Positions 25,816 to 32,310 of a DNA stretch of 64,000 bases are shown piece by piece. Every line of letters starts with the position of its first letter. Positions within the stretch are counted from its first letter, which is position 1. Under the pieces are notes generated by a model, which was not told the DNA's origin, did no database searches, and saw only the letters and a program-made list of their open reading frames with translations. Both the position numbers and the translations under genes were made by a program. Source of the DNA: Balanoglossus misakiensis. Lineage: Eukaryota > Hemichordata. The stretch covers positions 6,262,001-6,326,000 of the forward strand of contig CM082586.2 in the NCBI GenBank assembly GCA_040954595.2, read 5' to 3'.

Positions 25816-27268
25816 AGTTGTTGTTGTTGGTGGTGGTGGTGGTGGTGGTGGTGGTGGGTGTGGTGATTTTTTTGTCAAGAATTCGTTATCACTAAACATT
25901 AACAAGGGTGATTTCTCTGGCAGTCTTCAAAACGACATCGTTGCTGTCAAGGTTGGGTACGTGGATGACGATGTTGACTCAGAATACCTGCAAGAGGTAA
26001 AAGTGGAGTCGACGCACTACGACGACCGGTTCGACATGCGAGGATTCTCCTACGACTTTGGTCTCATACGTCTAGCCAAGCCGCTCACCATCAACAGCTA
26101 CGTGCGCTCTGCCTGCCTGCCTCCCAGAAATCTGACGTTCCAGGACGGTGACTATGCCTATATCACTGGCTGGGGTCTAGTGTGGCAGAATATGGGAGGT
26201 CAGTTCATCCACACTTCTTCTGCTACAACTACAATAAACGTGTTTGTTCAAATGAATACACCAGCGTCAACACATTCAACACAAGCTGAAAATTGAAAAT
26301 AGTCAAAAATACAGTACAGAAACGTTCATGAACTACCTGAATGTCAGATACGTTTTATACCACGGTGTGTTTTAGATGACTGGGCCTATGCACGACAACA
26401 CTACGGATGTCACTAATTCAATAGGCCTTTTTCATGACCCCTACATGACCTGACATCCTTGTACTTCCGTTGGTATGGGATTGTAATAATTCAACATTTT
26501 GGGGCACGAAACGTGTGCATCTTTGCTTGAAAAGTGTCACCTTTGAAATTATTGTTCATGATTTATTGACTACAACCGCAATTAAAATTAAGGTGTCTTT
26601 TTAGAGGGTTTACAAATTAGTCAAACTGATGGATTCGTAGCAACGGAAGTACGAGGATGTAAGGTCATGTAGAGGTCATGAAAATGGATGAGGTCGCAGT
26701 TTCGTTGACACAATTTCCTGCTTTGATTGCAGGTGGTGGTATGCAACCTTCTATTCTCCAATATGCTAGAATTCCCATCATTCCAGACGACGCCTGCAAA
26801 TTCCACGTATATGTGAAGGTTGATAGCATGATATGTTTGGGTTACAGAGATTACTATATTGGTGCATGTTACGTAAGTATATTCCAGCCAATGTTTCATT
26901 GAAGCTTCAGACTATCTCAAACTAAATATATTACACTCATTTTTTCTGTAGCCATTTTGTTTGTTTTGTTTTTTTTCATTTAGCTGAAGATGTTTGAATA
27001 ATGATAGTTGTGATTAGGAAATAGTTTTGCGAAAGTTTTACATATTAATTCACAACTGTTTATTACTATGTCATTCTGACAGGGTGATAGCGGTGGACCG
27101 CTCAGCTTCCTCGGTCAAGATGGACGCTATTACGTCATCGGTGCAACAAATTTCGGCTTTACCTGCGGTGGGCCACGTGACCCACCGGTGTATGCAAGAG
27201 TTACATCGTACTATGATTGGATGGAGAGAATAATGGGAGCGGATTTCTTAGAATTGTTACCTCCATAA
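10016..27268 (+). CDS. Two-protease type II transmembrane serine protease (SEA/EGF/FZ/LDLa/CUB/SRCR, corin- and enteropeptidase-like)
   Basis: I assembled 38 coding exons; their lengths sum to 6366 nt, giving 2121 residues plus stop. Exons: 10016-10286, 10581-10628, 10842-10999, 11204-11271, 11485-11681, 11915-12172, 12616-12732, 12845-12961, 13199-13555, 13841-13867, 14111-14455, 15726-15839, 16242-16349, 16615-16977, 17249-17420, 17786-18066, 18351-18484, 18849-19008, 19225-19344, 19512-19847, 20082-20222, 20485-20598, 20841-20942, 21238-21351, 21550-21660, 21886-21993, 22168-22278, 22477-22860, 23181-23300, 23491-23595, 24028-24138, 24469-24628, 24822-24938, 25124-25173, 25401-25566, 25924-26198, 26733-26872, 27083-27268. 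The protein should sit in the plasma membrane with a short cytoplasmic N-terminus and a large extracellular part. Domain content is like corin plus enteropeptidase, with a second protease as in polyserases. The intron after trypsin 1 is only 216 bp, with no room for a gene end and a new promoter, so one transcript is the simplest reading. The exact start of exon 21 is the least certain boundary (an in-frame acceptor lies 6 nt further on). Substrates are unknown. Confidence 0.9.
10842..11681 (+). CDS. Protease gene exons 3-5: SEA domain
   Basis: Residues about 107-247, in three exons (10842-10999, 11204-11271, 11485-11681). The pattern of a short strand, a YSPAF...DPESTEYR helix, an alanine/tyrosine core ([11 protein letters not shown]) and a closing [11 protein letters not shown] strand fits a SEA domain. 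SEA domains directly follow the membrane anchor in enteropeptidase, matriptase and related proteases. I see no GSVVV-type autocleavage sequence, only a GSLVVHF segment at the corresponding strand, so self-cleavage is possible but unproven. The second exon is preceded by a long ATTC microsatellite. Confidence 0.8.
11027..11192. repeat. ATTC microsatellite in intron 3 of the protease gene
   Basis: A pure tetranucleotide array covers 11027-11144 and is followed by degenerate CACT/CATT units to 11192. It ends only about 12 bp before the acceptor of exon 4 (11204), so repeat length sets the distance between branch point and acceptor. Confidence 0.97.
11915..12172 (+). CDS. Protease gene exon 6: Ser/Thr/Pro-rich mucin-like linker
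   Basis: Residues 248-333. The exon is dominated by Ser, Thr and Pro with no Cys, as expected for an O-glycosylated stalk between the SEA domain and the cysteine-rich modules. It is 258 nt long with phase-1 boundaries on both sides, so it could be skipped without changing the frame. The acceptor is CACCAG at 11914; the donor GTGCGT is at 12173. Confidence 0.8.
12616..12961 (+). CDS. Protease gene exons 7-8: EGF domains 1 and 2
   Basis: Two exons of 117 nt each (12616-12732, 12845-12961), residues 334-411. Both have six cysteines in EGF spacing, with CKNGGSCVE and CKNGGTCFE in the middle and a closing C-x-C...W...C. I see no clear calcium-binding signature. Both exons begin and end in phase 1, the classic symmetrical EGF exon. 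For exon 7 a competing donor lies 4 nt downstream, but only the one after 12732 keeps phase 1. Confidence 0.88.
13084..13172. repeat. Pyrimidine-rich CT/CTGT tract in intron 8
   Basis: Impure CTGT, CT and CTAT repeats lie about 25 bp before the acceptor of the first Frizzled exon. They extend the polypyrimidine tract and encode nothing. Confidence 0.85.
13199..13555 (+). CDS. Protease gene exon 9: Frizzled cysteine-rich domain 1
   Basis: Residues 412-530, a whole FZ module in one 357-nt phase-1 exon. All ten cysteines are present in FZ order, including [10 protein letters not shown] and the [14 protein letters not shown] block, followed by NCDVLP. In corin, FZ modules take part in substrate recognition. 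FZ domains of Frizzled receptors bind Wnt, but nothing here shows Wnt binding. Confidence 0.93.
13841..13867 (+). CDS. Protease gene exon 10: 27-nt micro-exon linking FZ1 and FZ2
   Basis: This encodes nine residues (531-539, polar, Thr/Asn-rich). The acceptor CTGACAG ends at 13840 and the donor GTGAGT starts at 13868. Both ends are phase 1, so inclusion or skipping keeps the reading frame. Support rests on splice sites and phase only. Confidence 0.6.
14111..14455 (+). CDS. Protease gene exon 11: Frizzled cysteine-rich domain 2
   Basis: Residues 540-654. Ten cysteines are in FZ order, with [11 protein letters not shown] and [14 protein letters not shown] followed by VECSTLP. It resembles FZ3 of this protein (shared DVFMCSL-APEC core) more than FZ1, which suggests FZ2 and FZ3 arose by internal duplication. 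It is a 345-nt exon, phase 1 on both sides. The following intron holds a 1.16-kb simple-sequence array. Confidence 0.93.
14492..15654. repeat. 1.16-kb GGCA/GACA tetranucleotide array with higher-order units
   Basis: Almost all of intron 11 is an array of GGCA and GACA with scattered GATA, AAGG and AAGC variants. The variants form longer blocks that recur; for example, a rare GACT variant appears at about 14685 and again at about 15140 within similar surroundings. Because the unit is 4 bp with no stop, three minus-strand frames stay open for 337-433 codons of Cys/Leu/Pro/Ala. These are artefacts. Confidence 0.97.
15726..16349 (+). CDS. Protease gene exons 12-13: EGF domains 3 and 4
   Basis: Exons 15726-15839 and 16242-16349, residues 655-728. 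Exon 12 reads as [12 protein letters not shown]...[12 protein letters not shown], and exon 13 as [16 protein letters not shown]...[15 protein letters not shown]4 begins with an IDDC segment and carries a central G-x-Y-x-C, reminiscent of calcium-binding EGF modules, although the Asn usually present in the middle is Asp (LDGVGSYTC). All boundaries are phase 1. The acceptor of exon 13 (GATAAG) has a modest pyrimidine tract but is the only one that keeps phase. Confidence 0.85.
16615..16977 (+). CDS. Protease gene exon 14: Frizzled cysteine-rich domain 3
   Basis: Residues 729-849, a complete FZ module in one 363-nt phase-1 exon preceded by a T-rich tract. Ten cysteines are in order, with [11 protein letters not shown] and [14 protein letters not shown] then IDCSYLP. 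It directly precedes the first protease domain. Three FZ modules is one more than in vertebrate corin. Confidence 0.93.
17249..19008 (+). CDS. Protease gene exons 15-18: serine protease domain 1 (trypsin-like S1)
   Basis: Exons 17249-17420, 17786-18066, 18351-18484 and 18849-19008, residues 850-1098. The activation site is DR|IVGG. The catalytic triad is complete: His in LTAAHCV, Asp in DNDLALLKL, Ser in GDSGGPL. Residue 189 (chymotrypsin numbering) is Asp in VDACLGDSGG, with SWG at 214-216 and Gly at 226 in KPGVY, predicting cleavage after Arg or Lys. A Cys before the activation site pairs with the Cys in VRPVCLP, so the domain should stay tethered after activation. The Cys at 136 is present, but its usual partner at 201 is Tyr. 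The intron positions follow the usual S1 pattern, with breaks after the His and just before GDSGGP. Confidence 0.93.
19225..19344 (+). CDS. Protease gene exon 19: LDLa repeat 1
   Basis: Residues 1099-1138, six cysteines in LDL-receptor class A spacing. The acidic calcium loop [13 protein letters not shown] is followed by a slightly extended end before the last Cys. The exon is 120 nt, phase 1. It follows trypsin 1 after a 216-bp intron, which ties the two halves of the protein together. Confidence 0.88.
19512..19847 (+). CDS. Protease gene exon 20: CUB-like domain 1 (divergent)
   Basis: Residues 1139-1250. The length (112 residues), the phase-1 single exon and the alternating hydrophobic strands ([21 protein letters not shown]) suggest a CUB fold, as does the position between LDLa repeats as in enteropeptidase. 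Only two cysteines are present instead of the usual four, so the assignment is weaker than for exon 28. Confidence 0.55.
19868..19990 (+). mobile_element. Half copy of an inverted-repeat (MITE-like) element in intron 20
   Basis: The segment TATGACCCCGACATGACCTT and the following TCCTCGTGCTTCTGTTGGT match the left end of the complete copies at 26428-26684 and 44346-44584. Similarity continues past the terminal repeat (ATCAGGTTG...AAAACCT...). No right end is found before exon 21, so this copy is truncated or only half retained. Confidence 0.65.
20082..22278 (+). CDS. Protease gene exons 21-27: LDLa repeats 2-8
   Basis: Seven consecutive exons each encode one LDLa module: 20082-20222, 20485-20598, 20841-20942, 21238-21351, 21550-21660, 21886-21993 and 22168-22278 (residues 1251-1517). 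Each has six cysteines and the C-x-x-x-x-x-C...SDE-type calcium loop, for example [16 protein letters not shown] in repeat 6. Repeats 3 (GGVDE) and 5 (EGEDE) have a non-Ser residue in the SDE position. All are phase 1 and differ in sequence, so this is an old array. LDLa modules bind ligands or partner proteins in a calcium-dependent way. Confidence 0.88.
22477..22860 (+). CDS. Protease gene exon 28: CUB domain 2
   Basis: Residues 1518-1645 in one 384-nt phase-1 exon. It starts PPCGGHHSL, continues with [12 protein letters not shown], and carries a CCDALFV segment and a LLWFKFRTD...GFSLTVRL closing strand, the four-cysteine pattern of CUB. CUB modules mediate protein-protein contacts; enteropeptidase and matriptase also have them. 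Confidence 0.88.
23181..24138 (+). CDS. Protease gene exons 29-31: LDLa repeats 9-11
   Basis: Exons 23181-23300, 23491-23595 and 24028-24138 (residues 1646-1757), each a complete LDLa module with loops [26 protein letters not shown] and [13 protein letters not shown]. These three are more alike than repeats 2-8, suggesting later duplication. All are phase 1. A pyrimidine-rich CTGT/CT tract (about 23088-23158) precedes the first. The group leads into the SRCR and protease module, as in corin and enteropeptidase. Confidence 0.9.
24469..25173 (+). CDS. Protease gene exons 32-34: SRCR domain
   Basis: Exons 24469-24628, 24822-24938 and 25124-25173 (residues 1758-1866), joined in phases 2 and 2. 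Diagnostic segments are WYPVC near the start, [12 protein letters not shown] in the middle and [15 protein letters not shown] at the end. This is the abbreviated scavenger-receptor domain that precedes the catalytic domain in corin, enteropeptidase and TMPRSS proteases. Confidence 0.85.
25401..27268 (+). CDS. Protease gene exons 35-38: serine protease domain 2 with altered specificity pocket
   Basis: Exons 25401-25566, 25924-26198, 26733-26872 and 27083-27268 (residues 1867-2121). The activation site is TR|IVNG. The catalytic triad is intact ([21 protein letters not shown]), and a Cys before the activation site can pair with the Cys in VRSACLPPR. The substrate pocket is unusual. The position of Asp189 is Gly (IGACYGDSGG), the SWG of positions 214-216 is NFG, and Gly226 is Pro (DPPVY). 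Alignment to trypsin has no length difference across these stretches, so the calls are robust. Trypsin-like cleavage is not expected. The stop is at 27266-27268. Confidence 0.92.
25737..25858. repeat. TTG/TGG trinucleotide repeat in intron 35
   Basis: An array of TTG units changes to TGG units at about 25830. It lies about 65 bp before the exon 36 acceptor. The frames it opens (poly-Cys, poly-Trp, poly-Thr, poly-Pro) are not coding. Confidence 0.97.
26428..26684 (+). mobile_element. Complete MITE-like inverted-repeat element in intron 36
   Basis: The left end (TTCATGACCCCTACATGACC, then CATCCTTGTACTTCCGTTGGT) is matched by the reverse complement of the right end (ACGGAAGTACGAGGATGTAAGG then TCATGTAGAGGTCATGAAAA). 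The terminal repeats are roughly 45 bp, the element about 257 bp, with no coding capacity. It ends about 50 bp before exon 37. The same ends are found at 44346-44584. Confidence 0.8.
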
Positions 27269-28687
27269 AAAGAAACCTGTACTTTTGTCAGGATTTTCAA
27301 TTACATTATTAATCTACATTGGAAATTTGAACTATAGCCAATATTTGAACTTATTCAAATATGTTTTCTTCCACATCAAGGGTCAATGCCATAAATTATA
27401 ACATCAGTAGACAAAGATATTATATTCGTTTACCCATTCATAAATATTGTTTGGTGTTGATCTTTACATAGGGCCAGTACTAGTATGCTATACTTCTGAT
27501 AAGTGCTTTTCTTGTGCCTTTTTATTATATTGTGATAGATATTTTGAGGGAAGAATAAACAAGTATTACTTTAAAAACGGAAACACTGAACACTTGCTGA
27601 GTATAAATGTGCATGTGTGTGTTATAAATTGACCCTGACGGCTGGAAATCATGGTACACCTTCAACAAAAATAGTAGCGTGGCTGTAGGTGGCCATCCTC
27701 TGACAAACAAACTGTTCTTATGTAGCAAAATAAGTTTTCAATGCAAAGAGTAACAGTAATGATGTTTAATCTCTATGACAAATTAACATCTAAGAAGACA
27801 AAATAAATTGTATATAGTAATAATGTATGATTTGATTCTTCAGAGTATTCAGCAATGAAATTTCTTTACAAGTAACTGACAATAAAATATTCTAAAATAA
27901 TGTCTTACAAACTACAGAAATACAAACTTCTTCTTAACATGCTGTGACACAAAAAATCTGCAAATAGTATCTTCTCGGTGTGGACAGGAGCCACCTAACC
28001 TACACTGTTTGAAAAACTAATTTTTACAAAGCATTTCAGAATGCAACTTCAAATAAAAAGCAATATCACAATATATGTTGGCATCTCGTGTATAGAATAC
28101 TCAACATTTTCTTATTTTCATAAAGATGCGACTGTATACGTATACATATAAGCAATAAACGTTAGTAATCCCATATGGGCATATCTAAAATTAAAAGTTA
28201 GTGGGAGTCTGTGTCTCCCCTTTAGCTACTGCTAATTTCACGATAAACATTAAAGCTACAAGCAAAATCTTTTCACTTATTACTTTGTGCGCGTATACGG
28301 TACGCATCAGACATTCAACCTGATGGTGTGGACAGGAGCCACCTGGTGTGTCTTGCTGCCCACACACTCTAATCAAAGCTCAGGTTGGCCATCTGAAGAG
28401 CAAGGCTAATAATATAATCTCTCAACACGTATTTGTACATAGCAGACTTAACCGCACCCTTTCACCATCTAGGTTCACTCTAAAGCCATTGTTTTCTATG
28501 ATAAGGTAGGACCTCTAAAATTGAACTGGGGGTAAAAGGGTTAATATGACAAGCCTGATGATCCACACAAGGAACACGGGATCCCTCTAGCACTACTTAT
28601 GGACACGTCACAAAGAAATGCTTCTCAAATTAATCGCATTAGTTTACAGAGCCCTTCAGAGGGAACACTTCTTAATGCCTAAGTAAT
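27269..28687. other. Tail-to-tail spacer and 3' UTRs
   Basis: The protease gene (+) and coiled-coil gene A (-) end facing each other. A plus-strand AATAAA at 27554-27559, 286 nt after the protease stop, is the first plausible polyadenylation signal, and others follow at about 27880 and 28052. No coding exon is seen. A roughly 20-bp motif containing GTGTGGACAGGAGCCACCT occurs twice, at about 27978 and 28326. Confidence 0.6.
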
Positions 28688-31537
28688 TTATTCGGCATTG
28701 TCACCCTTCTTGTTAATAAACAATTTGAAAGTCTGCATGTGTTCAAAACTCTTCAGTTTTTCCCTCTTATCTTCAATACTCTCCTTTCCCTCAGTCAGCG
28801 CTGTTTCCAAATTCTGGTTGGTGTTTTGGAGGATGATCATCTTCGCTTCAAGTTGGTTCTTCTGCTGTTCAAGTTCTTCGTACCGTTGACTCAGATCAGT
28901 GTTGTCCATCCTTAATTTCTGCATTTCCGACCGCATACGTTCATCCTGCTCATTTTGGGTTTGCTGCAACTCTTCAAATTTCATTTCCAACTTCCTGTAT
29001 TGCTGCAGCAACTCTCCATGCTTCTCTGCTTCTTCTTGAAAAGCATTCAGCTTGCGTTCTTTATCTTCAAGACTTTCCATTGCCTCAGTCAGCGCTGTTT
29101 CTGATTTTTGATTGGTGTTTTTGAGGATGGCCATCTCCTCTACCAGTTGGTTCTTCTGCTGTTTAAGTTCTGCGTACTGTTGACTCAGATGATCGTGGTC
29201 CTTCCTTGCTTTGTCTAATTCTGACCGCATACTTTCATCATGCTCTTTGTGGGTTTGCTGCAACTCTTCAAAACTCTCTTGTGACTTTGTGCACTGCTCT
29301 TGCAACTTCCCGCATTGCTGCTGCAACTCCTCATGTTGTTGCTGCAATTTGTCACGATGCTTTTGCACCACCTGGAGTTCCTCCTGTTGCAGACCATTCA
29401 TTCGTTTGACTTGTTCCACCTGTTGCTGTAAAGCCACTATGGTTTGCTTCTGTTGATCATTCTCTTTTCTTTCCTCGCCGATGTCTGCCTGTTGCTTCTC
29501 TACTTCTCCTTGACAATCAAGCAGTTTTTGTTCTTTATCTTCAAGACTTTCCATTGCCTCAGTCAGCGCTGTTTCTGATTTTTGATTGGTGTTTTTGAGG
29601 ATGGCCATCTCCTCTACCAGTTGGTTCTTCTGCTGTTTAAGTTCTGCGTACTGTTGACTCAGATGATCGTGGTCCTTCCTTGCTTTGTCTAATTCTGACC
29701 GCATACTTTCATCATGCTCTTTGTGGGTTTGCTGCAACTCTTCAAAACTCTCTTGTGACTTTGTGCACTGCTCTTGCAACTTCCCGCATTGCTGCTGCAC
29801 CTCCTCATGTTGTTGCTGCAATTTGTCACGATGATTTTGCACCACCTGGAGTTCCTCCTGTTGCAGACCATTCATTCGTTTGACTTGTTCCACCTGTTGC
29901 TGTAAAGCCACTATGGTTTGCTTCTGTTGATCATTCTCTTTTCTTTCCTCGCCGATGTCTGCCTGTTGCTTCTCTACTTCTCCTTGACAATCAAGCAGTT
30001 TTTGTTCTTTATCTTCAAGACTTTCCAATACCTTCGTCAGTCTTGTTACCAAGGTCTGATTGGCGGTTTGCAGGATACTCGTACCCCCTGCCAACTGGTT
30101 CTTCACCCGTTCAAGTTCACCGTATTGTTGACTCAGAGAAGCGTGGTTCTTCTTTGTTTTGTCTAATTCTGACTGCATACTTTTATCATACTCTTTGTGG
30201 GTTTGCTGCAACTCTTCAAAAACCCCTTTTAACTTCTTGTATTGCTGCTGCAACTGCCCATGTTGTTGCTCCAGTAGGTCACGATGATTTTGCATTGACT
30301 GAATTCTCTCTTCTTGTTGTTTGACTTCAATCTGCAGTGGCTCCAACTCAGCAATTTTACTTTTTGCTTTGCCGAGATCCTGTGAAGCCTGTCCCAACTC
30401 AAGAACAAGCTTCTGTATTTCTTCAGCGGCTGTTTTCTTTTCCTGGGCACTCTGATCGTTTAATCTCCTGACTTCTTCCAGTTGCCGCTGCAGCGTCTCT
30501 ACAAACTGTCTGTACCTTTCATTCTCTGCTACTTGCTTCTCTGATTCTTCGCGAAAAGCCTGCAGGTCTTGCTGTTGTGCAGAGATCTTGTGTTCAGATT
30601 CTTTCACTTTATGATCCAAGAGGTCTACTTTGTGACTCTCCTCCTTCAGGGCTGCCAGAATGTTGTCAGCAGACTTGTTCAAGAGGTTGCCCTCGTCAGC
30701 AAAACTGTCGTTGAAGCTTGTACTGATATAACCCATGTCACTGCCGTTGGAGTTAAACTTATCAGGGGTTTTCCAAACACCACTGTCACTGAAATTCAAA
30801 CTTATGCCATTGCCGTTGAACTTGAACCCTTCTTGTAATTTCGCCATCGCGGACTTTATCTCCATTCCTTGCAGGTGGCATTTCTCGGTGAGCACCTGTT
30901 TGTCTTCTTTCAGTACCATGATGTCCTTTCTCATCTTGTTCATTTCATTCAGTCTCCGACCCTCTCTTTCCTGTACAGAAAAGACATTATCCTCCAGGGC
31001 GTTTCTCTCTTGCTGAACTCGTTCGTTCTCTCGCACGAGTTGGTCGCATCTCTCCTCGGTAGTTGCTAGCTGTCGCTGAGCGATTTCAGCTCGGAAGTTG
31101 GACTCTCGGTTGTGATTTTCCAACAGTGCCGCAGCCTTTTCTGATCTCTTGAGTTCTCGCTTTAGGTTCTGTACCTCTGAATGTGCGGACGAAGCGTGCA
31201 TCTCTCGTTGTATGGCAGTGTTCTCCTGCTGCAGTCGCGAGATCTCCTCCTGGCTGCCGGCAACACTCTCTTGAAGTCGCCGCAATCTGGTTCGCATCTC
31301 CGTCTTATCATCGCGTAATTCTTGTATCTGATCTGCCCTTCCATCCAGAAATCTCAGCACACCCACATACAAGCCATTGGTGACACCAAAACAAGCCACA
31401 CCAACTATACTCACTGAACTTCGGTCTCCAAGAATTCCACACACCAGCAATCCAGCCAGAATGGACAACACCACTGTGCTGAACACATCAGAAGAGCATA
31501 CACCTTGCCTGCTCATCAGATCGCTCCACTTGGCCAT
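28688..31537 (-). CDS. Coiled-coil gene A: membrane-hairpin long coiled-coil protein
   Basis: A single coding exon of 949 residues. I chose the ATG at 31537 (MAKWSDL) because the paralogue at 36695 starts at the same point; the frame continues upstream through a GTG but without another ATG. Two hydrophobic segments at residues about 19-36 and 42-63 form a likely membrane hairpin. The rest is almost wholly charged, Gln/Glu/Lys-rich coiled coil, interrupted at about residues 245-300 by a polar region containing DSGVWKTPDKFN, which is conserved in the paralogue. A 158-residue unit is repeated in tandem near the C-terminus. The protein ends in FKLFINKKGDNAE. I do not recognise the family. It resembles membrane-anchored tethers or scaffolds in form only. 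The stop codon overlaps a minus-strand AATAAA. Confidence 0.85.
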   Translation of the reverse strand: MAKWSDLMSRQGVCSSDVFSTVVLSILAGLLVCGILGDRSSVSIVGVACFGVTNGLYVGVLRFLDGRADQIQELRDDKTEMRTRLRRLQESVAGSQEEISRLQQENTAIQREMHASSAHSEVQNLKRELKRSEKAAALLENHNRESNFRAEIAQRQLATTEERCDQLVRENERVQQERNALEDNVFSVQEREGRRLNEMNKMRKDIMVLKEDKQVLTEKCHLQGMEIKSAMAKLQEGFKFNGNGISLNFSDSGVWKTPDKFNSNGSDMGYISTSFNDSFADEGNLLNKSADNILAALKEESHKVDLLDHKVKESEHKISAQQQDLQAFREESEKQVAENERYRQFVETLQRQLEEVRRLNDQSAQEKKTAAEEIQKLVLELGQASQDLGKAKSKIAELEPLQIEVKQQEERIQSMQNHRDLLEQQHGQLQQQYKKLKGVFEELQQTHKEYDKSMQSELDKTKKNHASLSQQYGELERVKNQLAGGTSILQTANQTLVTRLTKVLESLEDKEQKLLDCQGEVEKQQADIGEERKENDQQKQTIVALQQQVEQVKRMNGLQQEELQVVQNHRDKLQQQHEEVQQQCGKLQEQCTKSQESFEELQQTHKEHDESMRSELDKARKDHDHLSQQYAELKQQKNQLVEEMAILKNTNQKSETALTEAMESLEDKEQKLLDCQGEVEKQQADIGEERKENDQQKQTIVALQQQVEQVKRMNGLQQEELQVVQKHRDKLQQQHEELQQQCGKLQEQCTKSQESFEELQQTHKEHDESMRSELDKARKDHDHLSQQYAELKQQKNQLVEEMAILKNTNQKSETALTEAMESLEDKERKLNAFQEEAEKHGELLQQYRKLEMKFEELQQTQNEQDERMRSEMQKLRMDNTDLSQRYEELEQQKNQLEAKMIILQNTNQNLETALTEGKESIEDKREKLKSFEHMQTFKLFINKKGDNAE
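29057..30004 (-). repeat. Two tandem 474-bp coding repeats in coiled-coil gene A
   Basis: 29057-29530 and 29531-30004 are nearly identical over most of their length, with only a few substitutions (for example near 29317 versus 29791). A third, diverged unit starts at 30005. Each unit is 158 codons, so the duplication keeps the frame. As 158 is 22 heptads plus 4, each copy adds a 4-residue stutter rather than breaking the coiled coil. Confidence 0.9.
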
Positions 31538-31593
31538 TCTGCTAGCCCTGGTAAGTCCTGTGATACTCACGGCAAGTTTAACTCGAAGTCAGT

Positions 31594-32310
31594 CTACAGG
31601 TAGGAAAATACAGTATCCAACTGATTAACAATGTAATTCAATTATGTACATTGCAGTCCCAAGCAGTGTCAGTCCTGTATGTAAATCTGCATAGCATGAA
31701 ATAGTGTGATCTAATAAGTATCACTATCACTATAGTATCAACAAGGTACCAACTGAATATGCCAAAAAATATTTTTCCTGTTTGCCATATTTGCAGTTTT
31801 TACCGTCCAATGCCGTCAGGTCTACTGTAATTTAACCAACAAAACGAAAGGGAAGTGTTCGTGTGCCCCCGCAAAATGAAAGTAATAAATGTTTGCTATG
31901 TGTATGTTTCGTCTTACAGAAAACCAAAATTATGTCGTGAATATTATTTAACATAGGCCTATTACGTTCATAAAGAGAATGATATAGAGACATGCGTACG
32001 TCGCGCCATATTGTCCTGTGAGTTTACAAACTCACAGACTGGAAACCAAACGATTTCCACGAATCATTGAGCATACACAGCGCTCATTTACAGAATTTGG
32101 AAGCTTCAAAATTCTTCGAATCACTGACCAAAAGAAACTTGGTCATACTACGATTTATACGCCCATATACTCACCAATTTTCATATATTGTGTTAAGATT
32201 TTACAGGAAGTATTGATATCTGTTTACAGGTTTGGAACGGTCAGTCCACACAATAGTTTTTTTGTCAGTGAAGTAAGCGTCGCGTCATTTTTTGTGTGGC
32301 TTTGCTAACA
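31594..32310 (-). other. Gene A 5' intron and non-coding first exon
   Basis: On the minus strand a donor (G|GTGAGTAT, exon ending at 32175) and an acceptor (TTTCCTACCTGTAG, exon resuming at 31593) define an intron of 31594-32174 in the 5' UTR. The same pair of sites occurs at the corresponding place in gene B. The transcription start is not visible; I set the outer limit at about 32310 from the extent of similarity to the gene B copy. Confidence 0.6.

Noticed and set aside
25627-25905. Poly-Cys/Trp frame on plus and Pro/Thr frame on minus
   Set aside because: It comes from the TTG/TGG repeat in an intron.
10016-27268. Reading the protease locus as two adjacent genes split after trypsin 1
   Set aside because: Intron 18 is about 216 bp with no polyadenylation signal or promoter, phases match, and the second half has no signal peptide or membrane anchor of its own. 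This remains testable by cDNA.
28698-31016. Plus-strand open frames inside coiled-coil genes A and B (Leu/Cys/Ser-rich)
   Set aside because: They are antisense shadows of a Gln/Glu/Lys-rich coding sequence.
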